Source of the DNA: Variovorax sp. E3
Lineage (GTDB): Bacteria; Pseudomonadota; Gammaproteobacteria; Burkholderiales; Burkholderiaceae_C
Length of the DNA: 64,000 nt
Assembly: GCF_016082275.1 (NCBI RefSeq)
Contig: NZ_MOWM01000013.1
Span: forward strand, 17,218-81,217
Reading direction: 5' to 3'
The notes beneath the pieces were generated by a model. It did no database searches. It was not told the DNA's origin and worked only from the letters and a program-made list of their open reading frames with translations. This document shows, piece after piece, positions 1-8,474 of this stretch. A program made the position numbers and the translations under genes. How positions within the stretch are numbered: position 1 is the first letter of the stretch; the number at the start of each line of letters is the position of its first letter.

Positions 1-201
1 TTCGCGGCCCGTGCGGCGGGCGGCTTCGCGCACCATGGCGGCGCGGTCGATGTGGTCCTGCGCCGTGCCGTGGCTGAAGTTCAGGCGCACCACGCTGACC
101 TTGGCCAGGATCATCTTTTCCAGCAGTTCCGGCGTGTTGGACGCCGGACCGAGCGTGGCAACGATCTTGGTGGCGTGGCGGGGGATGCGGTCCGTGCTCA
201 T
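1..201 (-). CDS. pyk: Pyruvate kinase, N-terminal fragment (gene leaves the window)
   Basis: Converts phosphoenolpyruvate and ADP to pyruvate and ATP, the last step of glycolysis. Only the first 67 codons are present; the rest lies left of base 1. The ATG is at 199-201 on the minus strand with a GGAG motif 9 nt upstream. The N-terminus shows the family strand TKIVATLGPAS and the active-site segment VVRLNFSHGT, whose Arg, Asn and Ser bind substrate phosphate and potassium in known enzymes. It lies 100 bp downstream of pgk on the same strand, a common glycolytic pairing. The gap holds an imperfect palindrome (219-238) and is AT-richer than its surroundings, so pyk may have its own promoter. Confidence 0.95.
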   Translation of the reverse strand, partial: MSTDRIPRHATKIVATLGPASNTPELLEKMILAKVSVVRLNFSHGTAQDHIDRAAMVREAARRTGRE

Positions 202-218
202 GAGGGTAGTCTCCGTTT

Positions 219-238
219 TGTATTCGCTACTGTATACA
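219..238. promoter_or_regulatory. Imperfect palindrome upstream of pyk
   Basis: TGTATTC, a 6-nt spacer, then GTATACA form inverted arms agreeing at 6 of 7 positions, 18-37 bp before the pyk start codon. The position suits an operator or an AT-rich promoter core; the cognate regulator is unknown. Confidence 0.3.
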
Positions 239-301
239 CTTTGTGTGTCTGACGGAAGTCACCCGGACGGGCTTTCGTCACGCCACCCGCCGCGCCGACG
301 G

Positions 302-1495
302 TCAGCCGGCGGCTCGCTTGGCCAGGATTTCGAAGGCCGGCAGGGTCTTGCCTTCCAGCACTTCGAGGAAGGCGCCGCCGCCGGTCGAGATGTAGCCGAC
401 CTGCTTTTCGATGCCGTACTTGGCAATGGCGGCCAGCGTGTCGCCGCCGCCGGCGATCGAGAACGCGCTGCTTTCTGCGATGGCTTGCGCGATGGCCTTG
501 GTGCCGCCCGCGAAGGCGTCGAACTCGAACACGCCCACCGGGCCGTTCCAGACGATGGTGCCGGCTTCGCGCAGCTGCGCGGCCAGCTGGGCCGAAGTCT
601 TGGGGCCGATGTCCAGGATCAGGTCGTCGTCGGCCACGTCGCTCGCGTCCTTGACGGTGGCGACCGCGTCGGCTGCGAAGGTCTTGGCCGTGACCACGTC
701 GACCGGGATCGGCACGTCGGCGCCGCGCGCGCGCATGGCCTCGATCACGGCCTTGGCCTGGTCGACCAGGTCGGCCTCGGCCAGCGACTTGCCGATCTTC
801 AGGCCGGCGGCCAGCATGAAGGTGTTGGCGATGCCACCGCCCACGATGAGCTGGTCGACATTGGCCGACAGGCTCTTGAGGATGGTGAGCTTGGTGCTGA
901 CCTTGGAGCCCGCCACGATGGCCACCAGCGGCCGCTTGGGCTGGGCCAGCGCCTTGGTGATGGCGTCGATCTCGGCCGCCAGCAGCGGGCCGGCCGCGGC
1001 GATCTTGGCGAACTGGGCGATGCCGTAGGTGGTGGCTTCGGCGCGGTGGGCGGTGCCGAAGGCGTCGTTCACGTAGATGTCGGTGAGCGCGGCCAGCTTG
1101 CGGGCCAGCGCCTCGTCGTTCTTCTTCTCGCCCTTGTTGACGCGGCAGTTCTCCAGCAGCACGACCTGGCCGGGCTTGACGTCGACGCCGTCGACCCAGT
1201 TGGCCACCAGCGGCACTTCACGGCCGAGCAGCTCGCCCAGGCGCTTGGCCACGGGGGCCAGCGAGTCTTCGGGCTTGAACTCGCCTTCGGTCGGGCGGCC
1301 CAGGTGCGAGGTGACCATCACGGCCGCGCCGGCGTCCAGCGCCAGCTGGATGCACGGCACCGAGGCGCGCACGCGCGTGTCTTCGGTGATGTTGCCGGCG
1401 TCGTCCTGCGGCACGTTGAGGTCGGCACGGATGAAGACGCGCTGGCCGGCGGCTTTGCCCTGTGCGCAGAGGTCGGTGAATCGAATGACGTTCAT
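302..1495 (-). CDS. pgk: Phosphoglycerate kinase
   Basis: Transfers phosphate between 1,3-bisphosphoglycerate and ADP in cytosolic glycolysis/gluconeogenesis. The 397-residue protein has the usual family length. The N-terminal domain carries the 3-phosphoglycerate site ([24 protein letters not shown]). The C-terminal domain carries the nucleotide site (GSKVSTKL, the WNGPVGVFE strand, and GGGDTLAAI near the end). I chose the ATG at 1493-1495 because MNVIRFTDL matches the usual start of the family; an in-frame ATG 12 codons upstream adds a low-complexity stretch. Neither start has a clear Shine-Dalgarno site. The gene is followed by pyk. Confidence 0.97.
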   Translation of the reverse strand: MNVIRFTDLCAQGKAAGQRVFIRADLNVPQDDAGNITEDTRVRASVPCIQLALDAGAAVMVTSHLGRPTEGEFKPEDSLAPVAKRLGELLGREVPLVANWVDGVDVKPGQVVLLENCRVNKGEKKNDEALARKLAALTDIYVNDAFGTAHRAEATTYGIAQFAKIAAAGPLLAAEIDAITKALAQPKRPLVAIVAGSKVSTKLTILKSLSANVDQLIVGGGIANTFMLAAGLKIGKSLAEADLVDQAKAVIEAMRARGADVPIPVDVVTAKTFAADAVATVKDASDVADDDLILDIGPKTSAQLAAQLREAGTIVWNGPVGVFEFDAFAGGTKAIAQAIAESSAFSIAGGGDTLAAIAKYGIEKQVGYISTGGGAFLEVLEGKTLPAFEILAKRAAG

Positions 1496-1586
1496 GGATC
1501 TGGAGGAGGTGGAAGACGGGTCGGCCTGCATTGTAGGTTTCGCCCCGCCGCCGCCCTGTGCGCCTGATGCCGCGCACCGATGCTTT

Positions 1587-2491
1587 TCAGGCCTTTTGCC
1601 GCGCCTGGGCGAACTGCCCGAGGATCTCCACGAAGCCCGCGGCCGCCGGCGAGAGACCGCGCCGCGCGGCGGTGTAGACGCAGACCTCGCGGTGGAAGTC
1701 GGGCGATTCGAGCCGCACCATCCGCAGCCCGTGGGCGCGCACCAGCGGCGCCGAATAGGTCGGGCACACCGTGAGCCCGAGCCCCGAGGCCACCATGCCG
1801 AGCGCCGTGGTCATGTACGACACCTCCTGGGTGGCGGGGCGCAGCATGTAGTCGCACTCGGCCGGGGCCAGCTCGGGCAGCACGCGCTGGCGGAAGTCGC
1901 GCGTGGGGGCGATGAAGGTGTAGGGGCCGAGCTCGTGCCAGCGCACCTTGCGGCGGTCGGCAAAGGCGTGCCCGGGCGGCAGATCAGCCAATGGCGGTCG
2001 CGGAACAGCGTGCGGCGCTCGATGGCGCCGTCGACCATCACGTCCTGCCCCACGGCCAGCTCGACGTCGCCGGCCATGACGCCCGCCAGCAGGTTCTCGG
2101 GCAGCGTGTCGGCCAGGCGCACGTCGACGCCCGGGTACTTCTCGCGGTACAGCGCAATCACGCGCGGCATCAGCGTGCAGGCCATGAGCTGCGGCGCCGC
2201 AAGCCGCAACAAGCCTTTCTTCTTGTCACGCAAGTCGGTCACGCCGGCCACCGCGCTCGTGAGGTCGCCGAGCAGACGGTGCACCGACGGCAAGAACTCG
2301 CGCCCGGCTTCGGACACCTGCACGCTGCGGGTGTTGCGGTCGAGCAGCTGCACGCCCATTTCGCGTTCGAGCTCGCGCACCAGCACGCTGAGCGCCGACT
2401 GCGTGAGGTGCAGCTGCTGCGCCGCGGCGGTGAAGCTGCCGCTCTCGGCCACGGCGGCGAAGGCGCGCAACTGGCGCAGGGTGAGGTTCAT
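1587..2491 (-). CDS. LysR-family transcriptional regulator (one-base frameshift)
   Basis: DNA-binding activator or repressor, probably of the divergent catabolic operon that starts at 2582. The N-terminal winged helix-turn-helix is clear ([16 protein letters not shown], then [14 protein letters not shown], residues about 5-45), followed by a LysR effector-binding domain. The frame breaks near base 1975: the protein reads HWLICRPG and must change frame to continue [11 protein letters not shown] up to the stop at 1587. Adding one base in the CCCGGG run restores a normal 301-residue LysR protein. Both halves are well conserved in style, so a sequencing deletion is likelier than a real mutation. 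The effector is unknown; the neighbours suggest an aromatic acid or a ring-cleavage intermediate. Confidence 0.88.
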
Positions 2492-2503
2492 ATATATGGT
2501 TAT

Positions 2504-2519
2504 TTCATCAATCGATGAA
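2504..2519. promoter_or_regulatory. Perfect 6-4-6 palindrome, probable LysR operator
   Basis: TTCATC, AATC, GATGAA is a perfect inverted repeat lying 13 bp from the lysR start codon and about 62 bp before the divergent VOC gene. It sits in the only AT-rich stretch of the locus. Autoregulation plus control of the divergent operon is the usual arrangement for LysR proteins; assignment to this regulator is inference. Confidence 0.55.
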
Positions 2520-2581
2520 TTAATTTCGATTGCATCATAGACCCGGCATCGCCCAATACCGGCTCACCGGAGACACGCGCC

Positions 2582-3127
2582 ATGCCGACACCCCCACCAC
2601 CGCCCGTGCGCGGGCTGCACCACTTCGCCTGGCGCTGCCGCGACAGCGAGGAAACCCGCCGCTTCTACGAAGACCTGCTGGGCCTGCCGCTGGCCCACGT
2701 CATCAAGAGCGACCACGTGCCGAGCACGGGCGAGTACTGCCCCTACGTGCACATCTTTTTCCAGATGCGCGACGGTTCGTACATCGCCTTCTTCGACCTG
2801 GGCGACGACGTGGCCGCGCTGCCCTCGCCCAACACGCCCTCGTGGGTGAACCACATCGCGCTGCGCGTCGATTCGGTGGCCGACCTGCTCGCCGCCAAGG
2901 CCCGGCTCGAAGGCGCGGGCGTCGAGGTGCTGGGCGTGACCGACCACCACATCATCGAGTCGATCTACTTCTTCGACCCCAACGGCATTCGCGTGGAGCT
3001 GACCACGCCGACCGTGCCGCAGGCCGAGATGGACGCGCACGCACTGCGCGCCCGCGCCGACCTCGACGCGTGGACCGTGCGCAAGGCACAGCTTCGCGCC
3101 ACCGCGAAAGGCGCGCCGAATGTCTGA
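2582..3127 (+). CDS. VOC-family (glyoxalase/extradiol dioxygenase fold) protein
   Basis: A 181-residue vicinal-oxygen-chelate protein and the first gene of the operon. Candidate metal ligands are His13/His14 (GLHHFAW), the His of VNHIALRV and the Glu of IRVELT, in the order seen in VOC metalloenzymes. The length fits a single two-module VOC unit, smaller than classical extradiol dioxygenases of about 290-310 residues. In an operon with an FAD monooxygenase and a hydrolase it could act in ring cleavage or on a ring-cleavage product; glyoxalase-like isomerisation is an alternative. The stop overlaps the next gene by 8 bp, so the two are co-translated. The ATG at 2582 follows a GGAG motif (CCGGAGACACGCGCC). 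Confidence 0.8.
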   Translation: MPTPPPPPVRGLHHFAWRCRDSEETRRFYEDLLGLPLAHVIKSDHVPSTGEYCPYVHIFFQMRDGSYIAFFDLGDDVAALPSPNTPSWVNHIALRVDSVADLLAAKARLEGAGVEVLGVTDHHIIESIYFFDPNGIRVELTTPTVPQAEMDAHALRARADLDAWTVRKAQLRATAKGAPNV

Positions 3128-4241
3128 GCTGCAACTCGCCGTCATCGACGTGAAGCCCGGCGCCGCCATGGAAAGCCAGTCGGGCCTGCAGCTGCTGCGC
3201 CCCCGCATCTACGGCGCGTTTCGCGCGCCGCCGGGGCCGAAGAAGGTGGCCGCCATCGTGATGCACCCGACCAGCAACTTCATGGGCCACTACCTGATCG
3301 GCCCGCTGGCCGAGCGCGGCATCTGCTGCATGGGGCTGAACTCGCGCTTCGTGGGCAACGACACGGTGCTGCTGATGGAGCGCGCCATTCAGGACCTGGG
3401 CGCCGGCGTGCAGTACCTGCGCGCGGCGGGCTACGAGAAGGTGTTCCTGGTCGGCAACTCGGGCGGCGCCGCGCTCTCGGCCTTCTACCAGGCGCAGGCC
3501 GAGCAGCTCACGGCCACGCACCTGCCCGACGGCGACCCGACGCACCTGCACGCCAGCGACCTGCCGCCCGCGGACGGCCTGGCACTGTGCGCCGCGCACC
3601 TGGGCCGCACGCGGCTCATGCGCGACTGGATCGACCCCTCGGTCACCGACGAGCACGACCCGCTCTCGGTGGACCCCGAGCTCGACATGTACGACGCGCG
3701 CCACCGCGTGCCCTACGAGCGCGACTTTCTCGCGCGCTTCAGCGCCGCGCAGAAGGCGCGGCTGGACCGCATCGAGCAGTGGGCCGTCGACCGGCTCGCG
3801 CTGCTGCGAAGCACGCCGGGCGCGCCGCGCGACCAGGCCTTCGTGGTCTACCGCACGCATGCCGATCCGCGCTGCGTCGACCTGTCGCTCGACGCGAACG
3901 CGCGCCTGCCGGGCAGCGTGTGGGGCGACGCGCGGCAGGTGAACTATTCGGCCAACGCCATGGGCCGCACCACCTCGCTGACCGCGTTCCTCTCGCAGTG
4001 GTCGTCGCGCTCGCAGGCCGACGGGCCGACCAACCTCGCGCGCACCACGGTGCCCAAGCTGCTGCTGACCTACACGGGCGACCAGTCGACCTTTCCGAGC
4101 ACGCGCGATGCGTGGATGGCGGCGGGCGGATCGCGCATCCGCAATGTCGACATCGTCGGCGGCAACCACTACCTCGCGGGGCAGCCCGAACTGATTCCGA
4201 AGGCAGCGGACGCGATCGCCGAATTCGCGCACGCGCTGTAG
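3120..4241 (+). CDS. Alpha/beta hydrolase
   Basis: A 373-residue alpha/beta-hydrolase-fold enzyme without a signal peptide, hence cytoplasmic. The nucleophile elbow is VGNSGGAA with Ser114, and the likely catalytic His is in VGGNHYLAG near the C-terminus. A long insertion between them (roughly residues 120-230) forms a large cap and makes this longer than simple esterases. Overlap with the VOC gene and only 40 bp to the FAD monooxygenase point to one operon. The natural substrate is unknown; C-C bond hydrolysis of a ring-cleavage product or hydrolysis of an ester/thioester intermediate are both plausible. Confidence 0.82.
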   Translation: MSELQLAVIDVKPGAAMESQSGLQLLRPRIYGAFRAPPGPKKVAAIVMHPTSNFMGHYLIGPLAERGICCMGLNSRFVGNDTVLLMERAIQDLGAGVQYLRAAGYEKVFLVGNSGGAALSAFYQAQAEQLTATHLPDGDPTHLHASDLPPADGLALCAAHLGRTRLMRDWIDPSVTDEHDPLSVDPELDMYDARHRVPYERDFLARFSAAQKARLDRIEQWAVDRLALLRSTPGAPRDQAFVVYRTHADPRCVDLSLDANARLPGSVWGDARQVNYSANAMGRTTSLTAFLSQWSSRSQADGPTNLARTTVPKLLLTYTGDQSTFPSTRDAWMAAGGSRIRNVDIVGGNHYLAGQPELIPKAADAIAEFAHAL

Positions 4242-4281
4242 TCCTTCGCTGCAACCCCTCGCTGTCGCCCTTCACAGAGCC

Positions 4282-5930
4282 ATGGAAAACTTTGCATTCG
4301 CGCCGGCCTACGAGCTGCCGAGCTGGCCCTTCACGCCGCCCCCCGAACTGAACAGCACGCACGTCGTGCGCCACCCGATCGTGATCGTCGGCGCCGGGCC
4401 CTCGGGCCTGACGCTGGCCTGCGACCTCGCGCAGCGCGGCGTGCATGCCGTGCTGCTCGACGAGGACGACACCGTCGGCGTGCGCGGCGCGTCGTCGCGC
4501 GGCATCTGCTACGCGCAGAAGAGCCTGGAGATCTTCGAGCGCCTGGGCATCTACGAGCGCATCGCGGCCAAGGGCATCACCTGGTCGTTCGGGCGCACCT
4601 TCTCGGGCGAGCAGGAGGTCTACAACTTCAACCTGCAGGCCCACAGCGTCTCCAGGCAGCCGCCGTTCATCAACCTGCAGCAGTTCTACATCGAGTGGTT
4701 CCTGGTCGAGCGCATCCTCGAACTGGGCCTGACCGACGTGCGCTGGAAGAGCCGCGTGACGCGCGTCGAGCACCTGGCCGACGGCGCACGGCTGCACATC
4801 GAGACGCCCGCCGGCAGCTACACCCTGGAGGCCGACCGGCTGATCGACGCGACCGGCGCCAACAGCCCGATCCGCACGCAGCTGGGCATCGAGGCGCATT
4901 CGTCGCGCAGCACCGACCGCTGGTGCATCAGCGACGTGCGCTTCAAGAAGCCGCTGCCGACCGAGCGCTGGACCTGGGTCGACGCACCGTTCAACGAAGG
5001 CCGCGGCGTGTGGCAGCACCTGATGGCCGACGGCGTGTGGCGCATCGACTACCAGATGCCGGAAGACTGCGACACCGCCCGCATCAGCCAGCCCGAAGTG
5101 GCGGGCGCGCGGCTGCGCGAGCAGCTGGGGCCGGACGTGGAATTCGAGTTCGTGTGGATCGGGCCGTATGGCTACCGCGACCACCTGCTCGACAGCTTCC
5201 GACACGGCCGCGTGTTCTTCATCGGCGACGCGGCGCACGTGGTGAGCCCGTTCGGCGCGCGCGGCGGCAACAGCGGCATCCAGGACGCGGCCAACCTCGG
5301 CTGGAAGCTCGCGCTGGTCGCGCAAGGCCAGGCGGGCGATGCGCTGCTCGACAGCTACGACGCGGAGCGCCAACCGGCCGCGCGGCAGAACCTGCAGGTG
5401 ACGAGCCGCTCGGCGCGCTTTCTGGCGCCGCGCTCGCCGGCGGAGCACACGCTGCGGCGCGCCGTGGTGGCGCTGGCCGCGCGCCATCCGTTCGCGCGGG
5501 CGCTGGTGAACACCGGGCGCATGTCGGTCGCGAACGACTACCCGCCCGCACCCGCGCTGCCCGAAGGCGGGCGCACCGTGCAGAACCTGCCGCTGCGCTG
5601 GGCCGACGGCCGCGAGACGACGCTGATGCAGCTGCTGTCCGAAGGCACGCAATGCATCGGCCTGTGGTTCGCGCCGACACGCGCGCAAGCCAGCGCGGCG
5701 CTCGACGCCGTCGCCTCGCTCCCGCTGCGCCTGCTGGCCGTGGGCGGCGACAGCGGCCTGCCCACGCTGCAGGCCGACGACAGGCTCGCAAGCCACCTCG
5801 GCATCGAAGGCGCGGGCGCTTCGCGCTGGTGCGGCCCGACGCCTACCGCGCGGCCGTGCTGGCGAACGCCACGCCACAAGCCATCGCATCCGCATTGCGC
5901 ACCGCCCTCGCCCACAACACCGCCCCATGA
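4282..5930 (+). CDS. FAD-dependent aromatic monooxygenase, MhpA-like (one-base frameshift)
   Basis: Single-component flavoprotein hydroxylase of the PF01494 type, related to 3-(3-hydroxyphenyl)propionate hydroxylase; such enzymes use NAD(P)H and oxygen to hydroxylate phenolic substrates. The N-terminal dinucleotide fold is IVIVGAGPSGLTLACDLA (Gly-rich loop at residues 37-42). The FAD-ribityl motif FIGDAAHVVSPFGARGGNSG begins near residue 312. The reading frame fails near 5820: the expected C-terminus FALVRPDAYRAAVLAN lies one frame over and ends at the TGA at 5928-5930. Repaired length is 549 residues. That TGA overlaps the ATG of the DUF2783 gene (ATGA), which supports the repaired end. The substrate is not determinable from sequence. 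Confidence 0.88.
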
Positions 5931-6108
5931 ACACCGAGCCCCGCATCCCCGACCCCGACGGCTTCTACGCCGCCCTGCTCGCCGCGCACGAAGGCCTGAG
6001 CGAATCGCACAGCGCCGACCTCACGCCCGCCTCGTGCTGCTGCTGGCCAACCAGTGCGCCGACCAGGGCGTGCTGCTTGCCTGCATCCGCGCGGCAGCCG
6101 AAGCCTGA
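5927..6108 (+). CDS. DUF2783 small protein (one-base frameshift)
   Basis: A small protein of about 60 residues after repair, starting MNTEPRIPDPDGFYAALLAA. The frame shifts near 6028: the stretch HSADL must continue ARLVLLLANQCADQG in the next frame to the TGA at 6106-6108. DUF2783 proteins are short and of unknown function; I recall them next to FAD monooxygenases, as here, where the ATG overlaps the monooxygenase stop. A role as an accessory or stability partner of the monooxygenase is inference. With the frame uncorrected, automatic annotation would lose this gene. Confidence 0.7.
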
Positions 6109-6133
6109 GAAACACAACGACACCGCACGCCCC

Positions 6134-7111
6134 ATGACCACGACCGTTTCCTTCGCCTCCGCGTCCGACACCCGCGAGCAGAAGCCCCAGCTGCGCGAAC
6201 TCGCGCCCGACGTCTACGGCTACATCAGCGACTTCGACCCCAACTGCGGCTTCGTCGTCGGCGACGCGCAGGTGGTGCTGATCGACACGCGCCCCACGCC
6301 GCGCATGGCGCGCGACTTTCTCGCGGCCATCCGCACGGTGACCGACAAGCCGATCAAGACCATCGTGCTCACGCACTACCACGCGGTGCGCGTGATGGGC
6401 GCGAGCGCCTTCGACGAGGTCGAACAGGTCATCGCGAGCAACGGCACGCTCGACTGGATCCGCACGCGCGGCCAGGCCGACTTCGACTCCGAGGTGGGCC
6501 GCTTCCCGCGCCTGTTCGCGGGCGTGGAAGAAATTCCGGGCCTCACTTTTCCCACCATGAGCTTCCAGGGCCAGATGAGCCTGTGGCTCGGCCCGCGCCC
6601 GGGCACCGGCCGCGAACTGCGGCTGATGGCGCTGGGCCGCGGCCACTCGAGCGGCGACACCGTGGCCTGGCTGCCCGACTGCGGCGTGCTGTTCTCGGGC
6701 GACGTGGTCGAGAACCACTGCGGCGTGTACGCGGGCGACGCCTACATCGGCGACTGGGCCGGCACGCTCGACGCGGTGCGCGCGCTGAACCCGCACGTGC
6801 TGGTGCCGGGGCGCGGCGCGGTGCTGCGGGACGAGGCCGCATGCGCCGAAGCCATCGGCCTCACCAAGGCCTTTCTTTCGACGCTGCTCGACAGCGTGAA
6901 GGCCGGCATCGCGGCCGGCGACACGCTGCGCGGCTGCTTCGCGCGCGCCGAGGCGGCGATGACGCCGCGCTTCGGCCACTGGCCCGTGTTCCAGCACGTG
7001 CTGCCCTTCGATGTGTCGCGCGCCTATGACGAGCTGCGCGGCATCGAACACCCGGTCGTGTGGACCGCCGAGCGCGACCGCGAGCTCTGGCAGGTCTTGC
7101 GCGGCGAATGA
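6134..7111 (+). CDS. MBL-fold metallo-hydrolase with altered HxHxDH motif
   Basis: A 325-residue metallo-beta-lactamase-fold protein. The zinc motif, usually HxHxDH, reads THYHAVR (His81, His83), so the Asp and third His are missing. A later ligand motif GHSSGD (His171) and a typical Asp in LFSGDVVEN are present. I recall related MBL proteins with the same HYHAVR signature, so it is probably a subfamily trait and not damage. It starts 25 bp after the DUF2783 stop and belongs to the same operon. Lactone or thioester hydrolysis in the catabolic route is a reasonable guess; a changed metal centre would also allow other chemistry. Confidence 0.82.
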   Translation: MTTTVSFASASDTREQKPQLRELAPDVYGYISDFDPNCGFVVGDAQVVLIDTRPTPRMARDFLAAIRTVTDKPIKTIVLTHYHAVRVMGASAFDEVEQVIASNGTLDWIRTRGQADFDSEVGRFPRLFAGVEEIPGLTFPTMSFQGQMSLWLGPRPGTGRELRLMALGRGHSSGDTVAWLPDCGVLFSGDVVENHCGVYAGDAYIGDWAGTLDAVRALNPHVLVPGRGAVLRDEAACAEAIGLTKAFLSTLLDSVKAGIAAGDTLRGCFARAEAAMTPRFGHWPVFQHVLPFDVSRAYDELRGIEHPVVWTAERDRELWQVLRGE

Positions 7112-7151
7112 GCTGAACCGATTTCAAAACAAGCAACGGAGACAACCGACG

Positions 7152-8126
7152 ATGATGAAACGCTTCCTTCCCCTGCTGGCCTCGGCACTCGCGCTGGCCA
7201 CGTCCCTGGTGTCGGCGCAGCCGGCCGCCTACCCGAGCCAGCCGGTCAAGTGGATCGTGCCCTACGCGGCCGGCGGCGGCACCGACAACCTCGCGCGCTC
7301 GCTGGCCGAAGCCATGCAGCCGTCGCTGGGGCAGCCGCTCATCATCGACAACCGGCCCGGCGCCTCGACCAACATCGGCGTGTCCGTGATGATGCAGGCC
7401 AAGCCCGACGGCTACACCGTCATGCAGGCCGAGAACGCGGCGCTGCTGTTCAACGAGCACATGTTCGTGAAGCTGCCGTACAAGCCCGCGAGCGACTTCA
7501 CCTACATCGGCGCCATCGGCCGCTTCCCGGTGGCGCTGGTGGTGCACCCCGACTTTCCCGCCAAGACCGTGGCGGAGTTCGTGCGCTACGTGAAGGCCAA
7601 CCCCGACAAGGTGAGCTACGCGTCGCCCGGCAACGGTTCGCCGCACCACATGGCGATGGAGCTCTTCAAGCAGAAGGCGGGCCTGACGATCACGCACGTG
7701 CCGTACAAGGGCGCCGCGCCCGCCATGACCGACGTGATGGGCGGGCAGGTGCCGGTGATGATGCTGGACTTGGCCTCGGGCCTGCCGATCATCCGCTCGG
7801 GCAAGGTGCGGGTGCTGGCCATCGCATTGCCGCAGCGCGCCACCGCGCTGCCCGAGGTGCCGACCTTCGTGGAGACCGGCTTTCCCGACGTCAACGCCTA
7901 CGCCTTCCACGGCCTGATCGGCCCGGCCGGCATGCCGCCCGAAGCGGTGGCGCGGCTCAATGCCGAGCTGCACAAGGCGATGAAGGCGCCGAAGGTGGTG
8001 AAGCTGTTCGCGGACTTCGGCTTCGAGGCGCTTCCCGGCACGCCGCAAGACTTCTACAAGCTCTCGCGCGCCGAGAGCGAGCGCTGGGGCCAGATCATCA
8101 AGACGGCCGGCGTGAAGCTGGACTGA
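7152..8126 (+). CDS. Tripartite tricarboxylate transporter (Bug/TctC-type) substrate-binding protein
   Basis: Periplasmic solute-binding protein of 324 residues. The signal peptide MMKRFLPLLASALALATSLVSA is followed by the family opening YPSQPVKWIVPYAAGGGTDN and by RPGASTNIG, with the GNGSPHHMAMELF segment in the middle. Bug proteins bind carboxylates and aromatic acids, and most are orphans without adjacent TctAB membrane subunits, as here. The start at 7152 has an ACGGAGACAACCGACG ribosome-binding region. Its place at the end of the operon suggests that it scavenges the substrate of the pathway; the membrane partner must be encoded elsewhere. Confidence 0.92.
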   Translation: MMKRFLPLLASALALATSLVSAQPAAYPSQPVKWIVPYAAGGGTDNLARSLAEAMQPSLGQPLIIDNRPGASTNIGVSVMMQAKPDGYTVMQAENAALLFNEHMFVKLPYKPASDFTYIGAIGRFPVALVVHPDFPAKTVAEFVRYVKANPDKVSYASPGNGSPHHMAMELFKQKAGLTITHVPYKGAAPAMTDVMGGQVPVMMLDLASGLPIIRSGKVRVLAIALPQRATALPEVPTFVETGFPDVNAYAFHGLIGPAGMPPEAVARLNAELHKAMKAPKVVKLFADFGFEALPGTPQDFYKLSRAESERWGQIIKTAGVKLD

Positions 8127-8135
8127 AGGCCCGCG

Positions 8136-8474
8136 CTACCAGCCCAGGCCCAGGTGCAGCGGCAGGTACACCGCCATGCCCGCGAGCATGGTGCCGAGCA
8201 CGCCGCGGCGCCAGTAGTAGTACGCCGCGCCCACGACCGCCGCATACAGGCGGGCGTCGTGCAGCGTGGTGATCAGGTGGCCCTGGGTCATGACGATCTC
8301 GGGCGCGATCACGCCCGCGAGCGCGGCGGCCGGCGCGTAGTGCAGCGCGCGGTGCGCCCACTCGGGCAGGCCCCAGGGGCGGTCGAGAATGAAGAAGAAG
8401 CAGCGCGTGAGCACGGTGACGAGCGCGAGCCCGACGATCACGCCCAGCGTCCAGAGGTCGGTGGTGCCGCTCAC
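8136..8474 (-). CDS. azlD: AzlD-family branched-chain amino acid exporter subunit
   Basis: A small hydrophobic protein of 112 residues with four predicted membrane segments (for example LWTLGVIVGLALVTVLTRC and PAAALAGVIAPEIVM). It is the partner of AzlC in branched-chain amino acid or azaleucine export (BrnFE-like). The GTG start at 8472-8474 overlaps the azlC stop by 4 bp, which indicates translational coupling. The gene converges on the preceding catabolic operon, with 9 bp between the stop codons. The substrate assignment comes from the family only. Confidence 0.87.
   Translation of the reverse strand: MSGTTDLWTLGVIVGLALVTVLTRCFFFILDRPWGLPEWAHRALHYAPAAALAGVIAPEIVMTQGHLITTLHDARLYAAVVGAAYYYWRRGVLGTMLAGMAVYLPLHLGLGW

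Noticed and set aside
1496..1531. Longer pgk start 12 codons upstream
   Set aside because: The extra Ser/Thr-rich residues are not typical of the family, and MNVIRFTDL matches the usual N-terminus.
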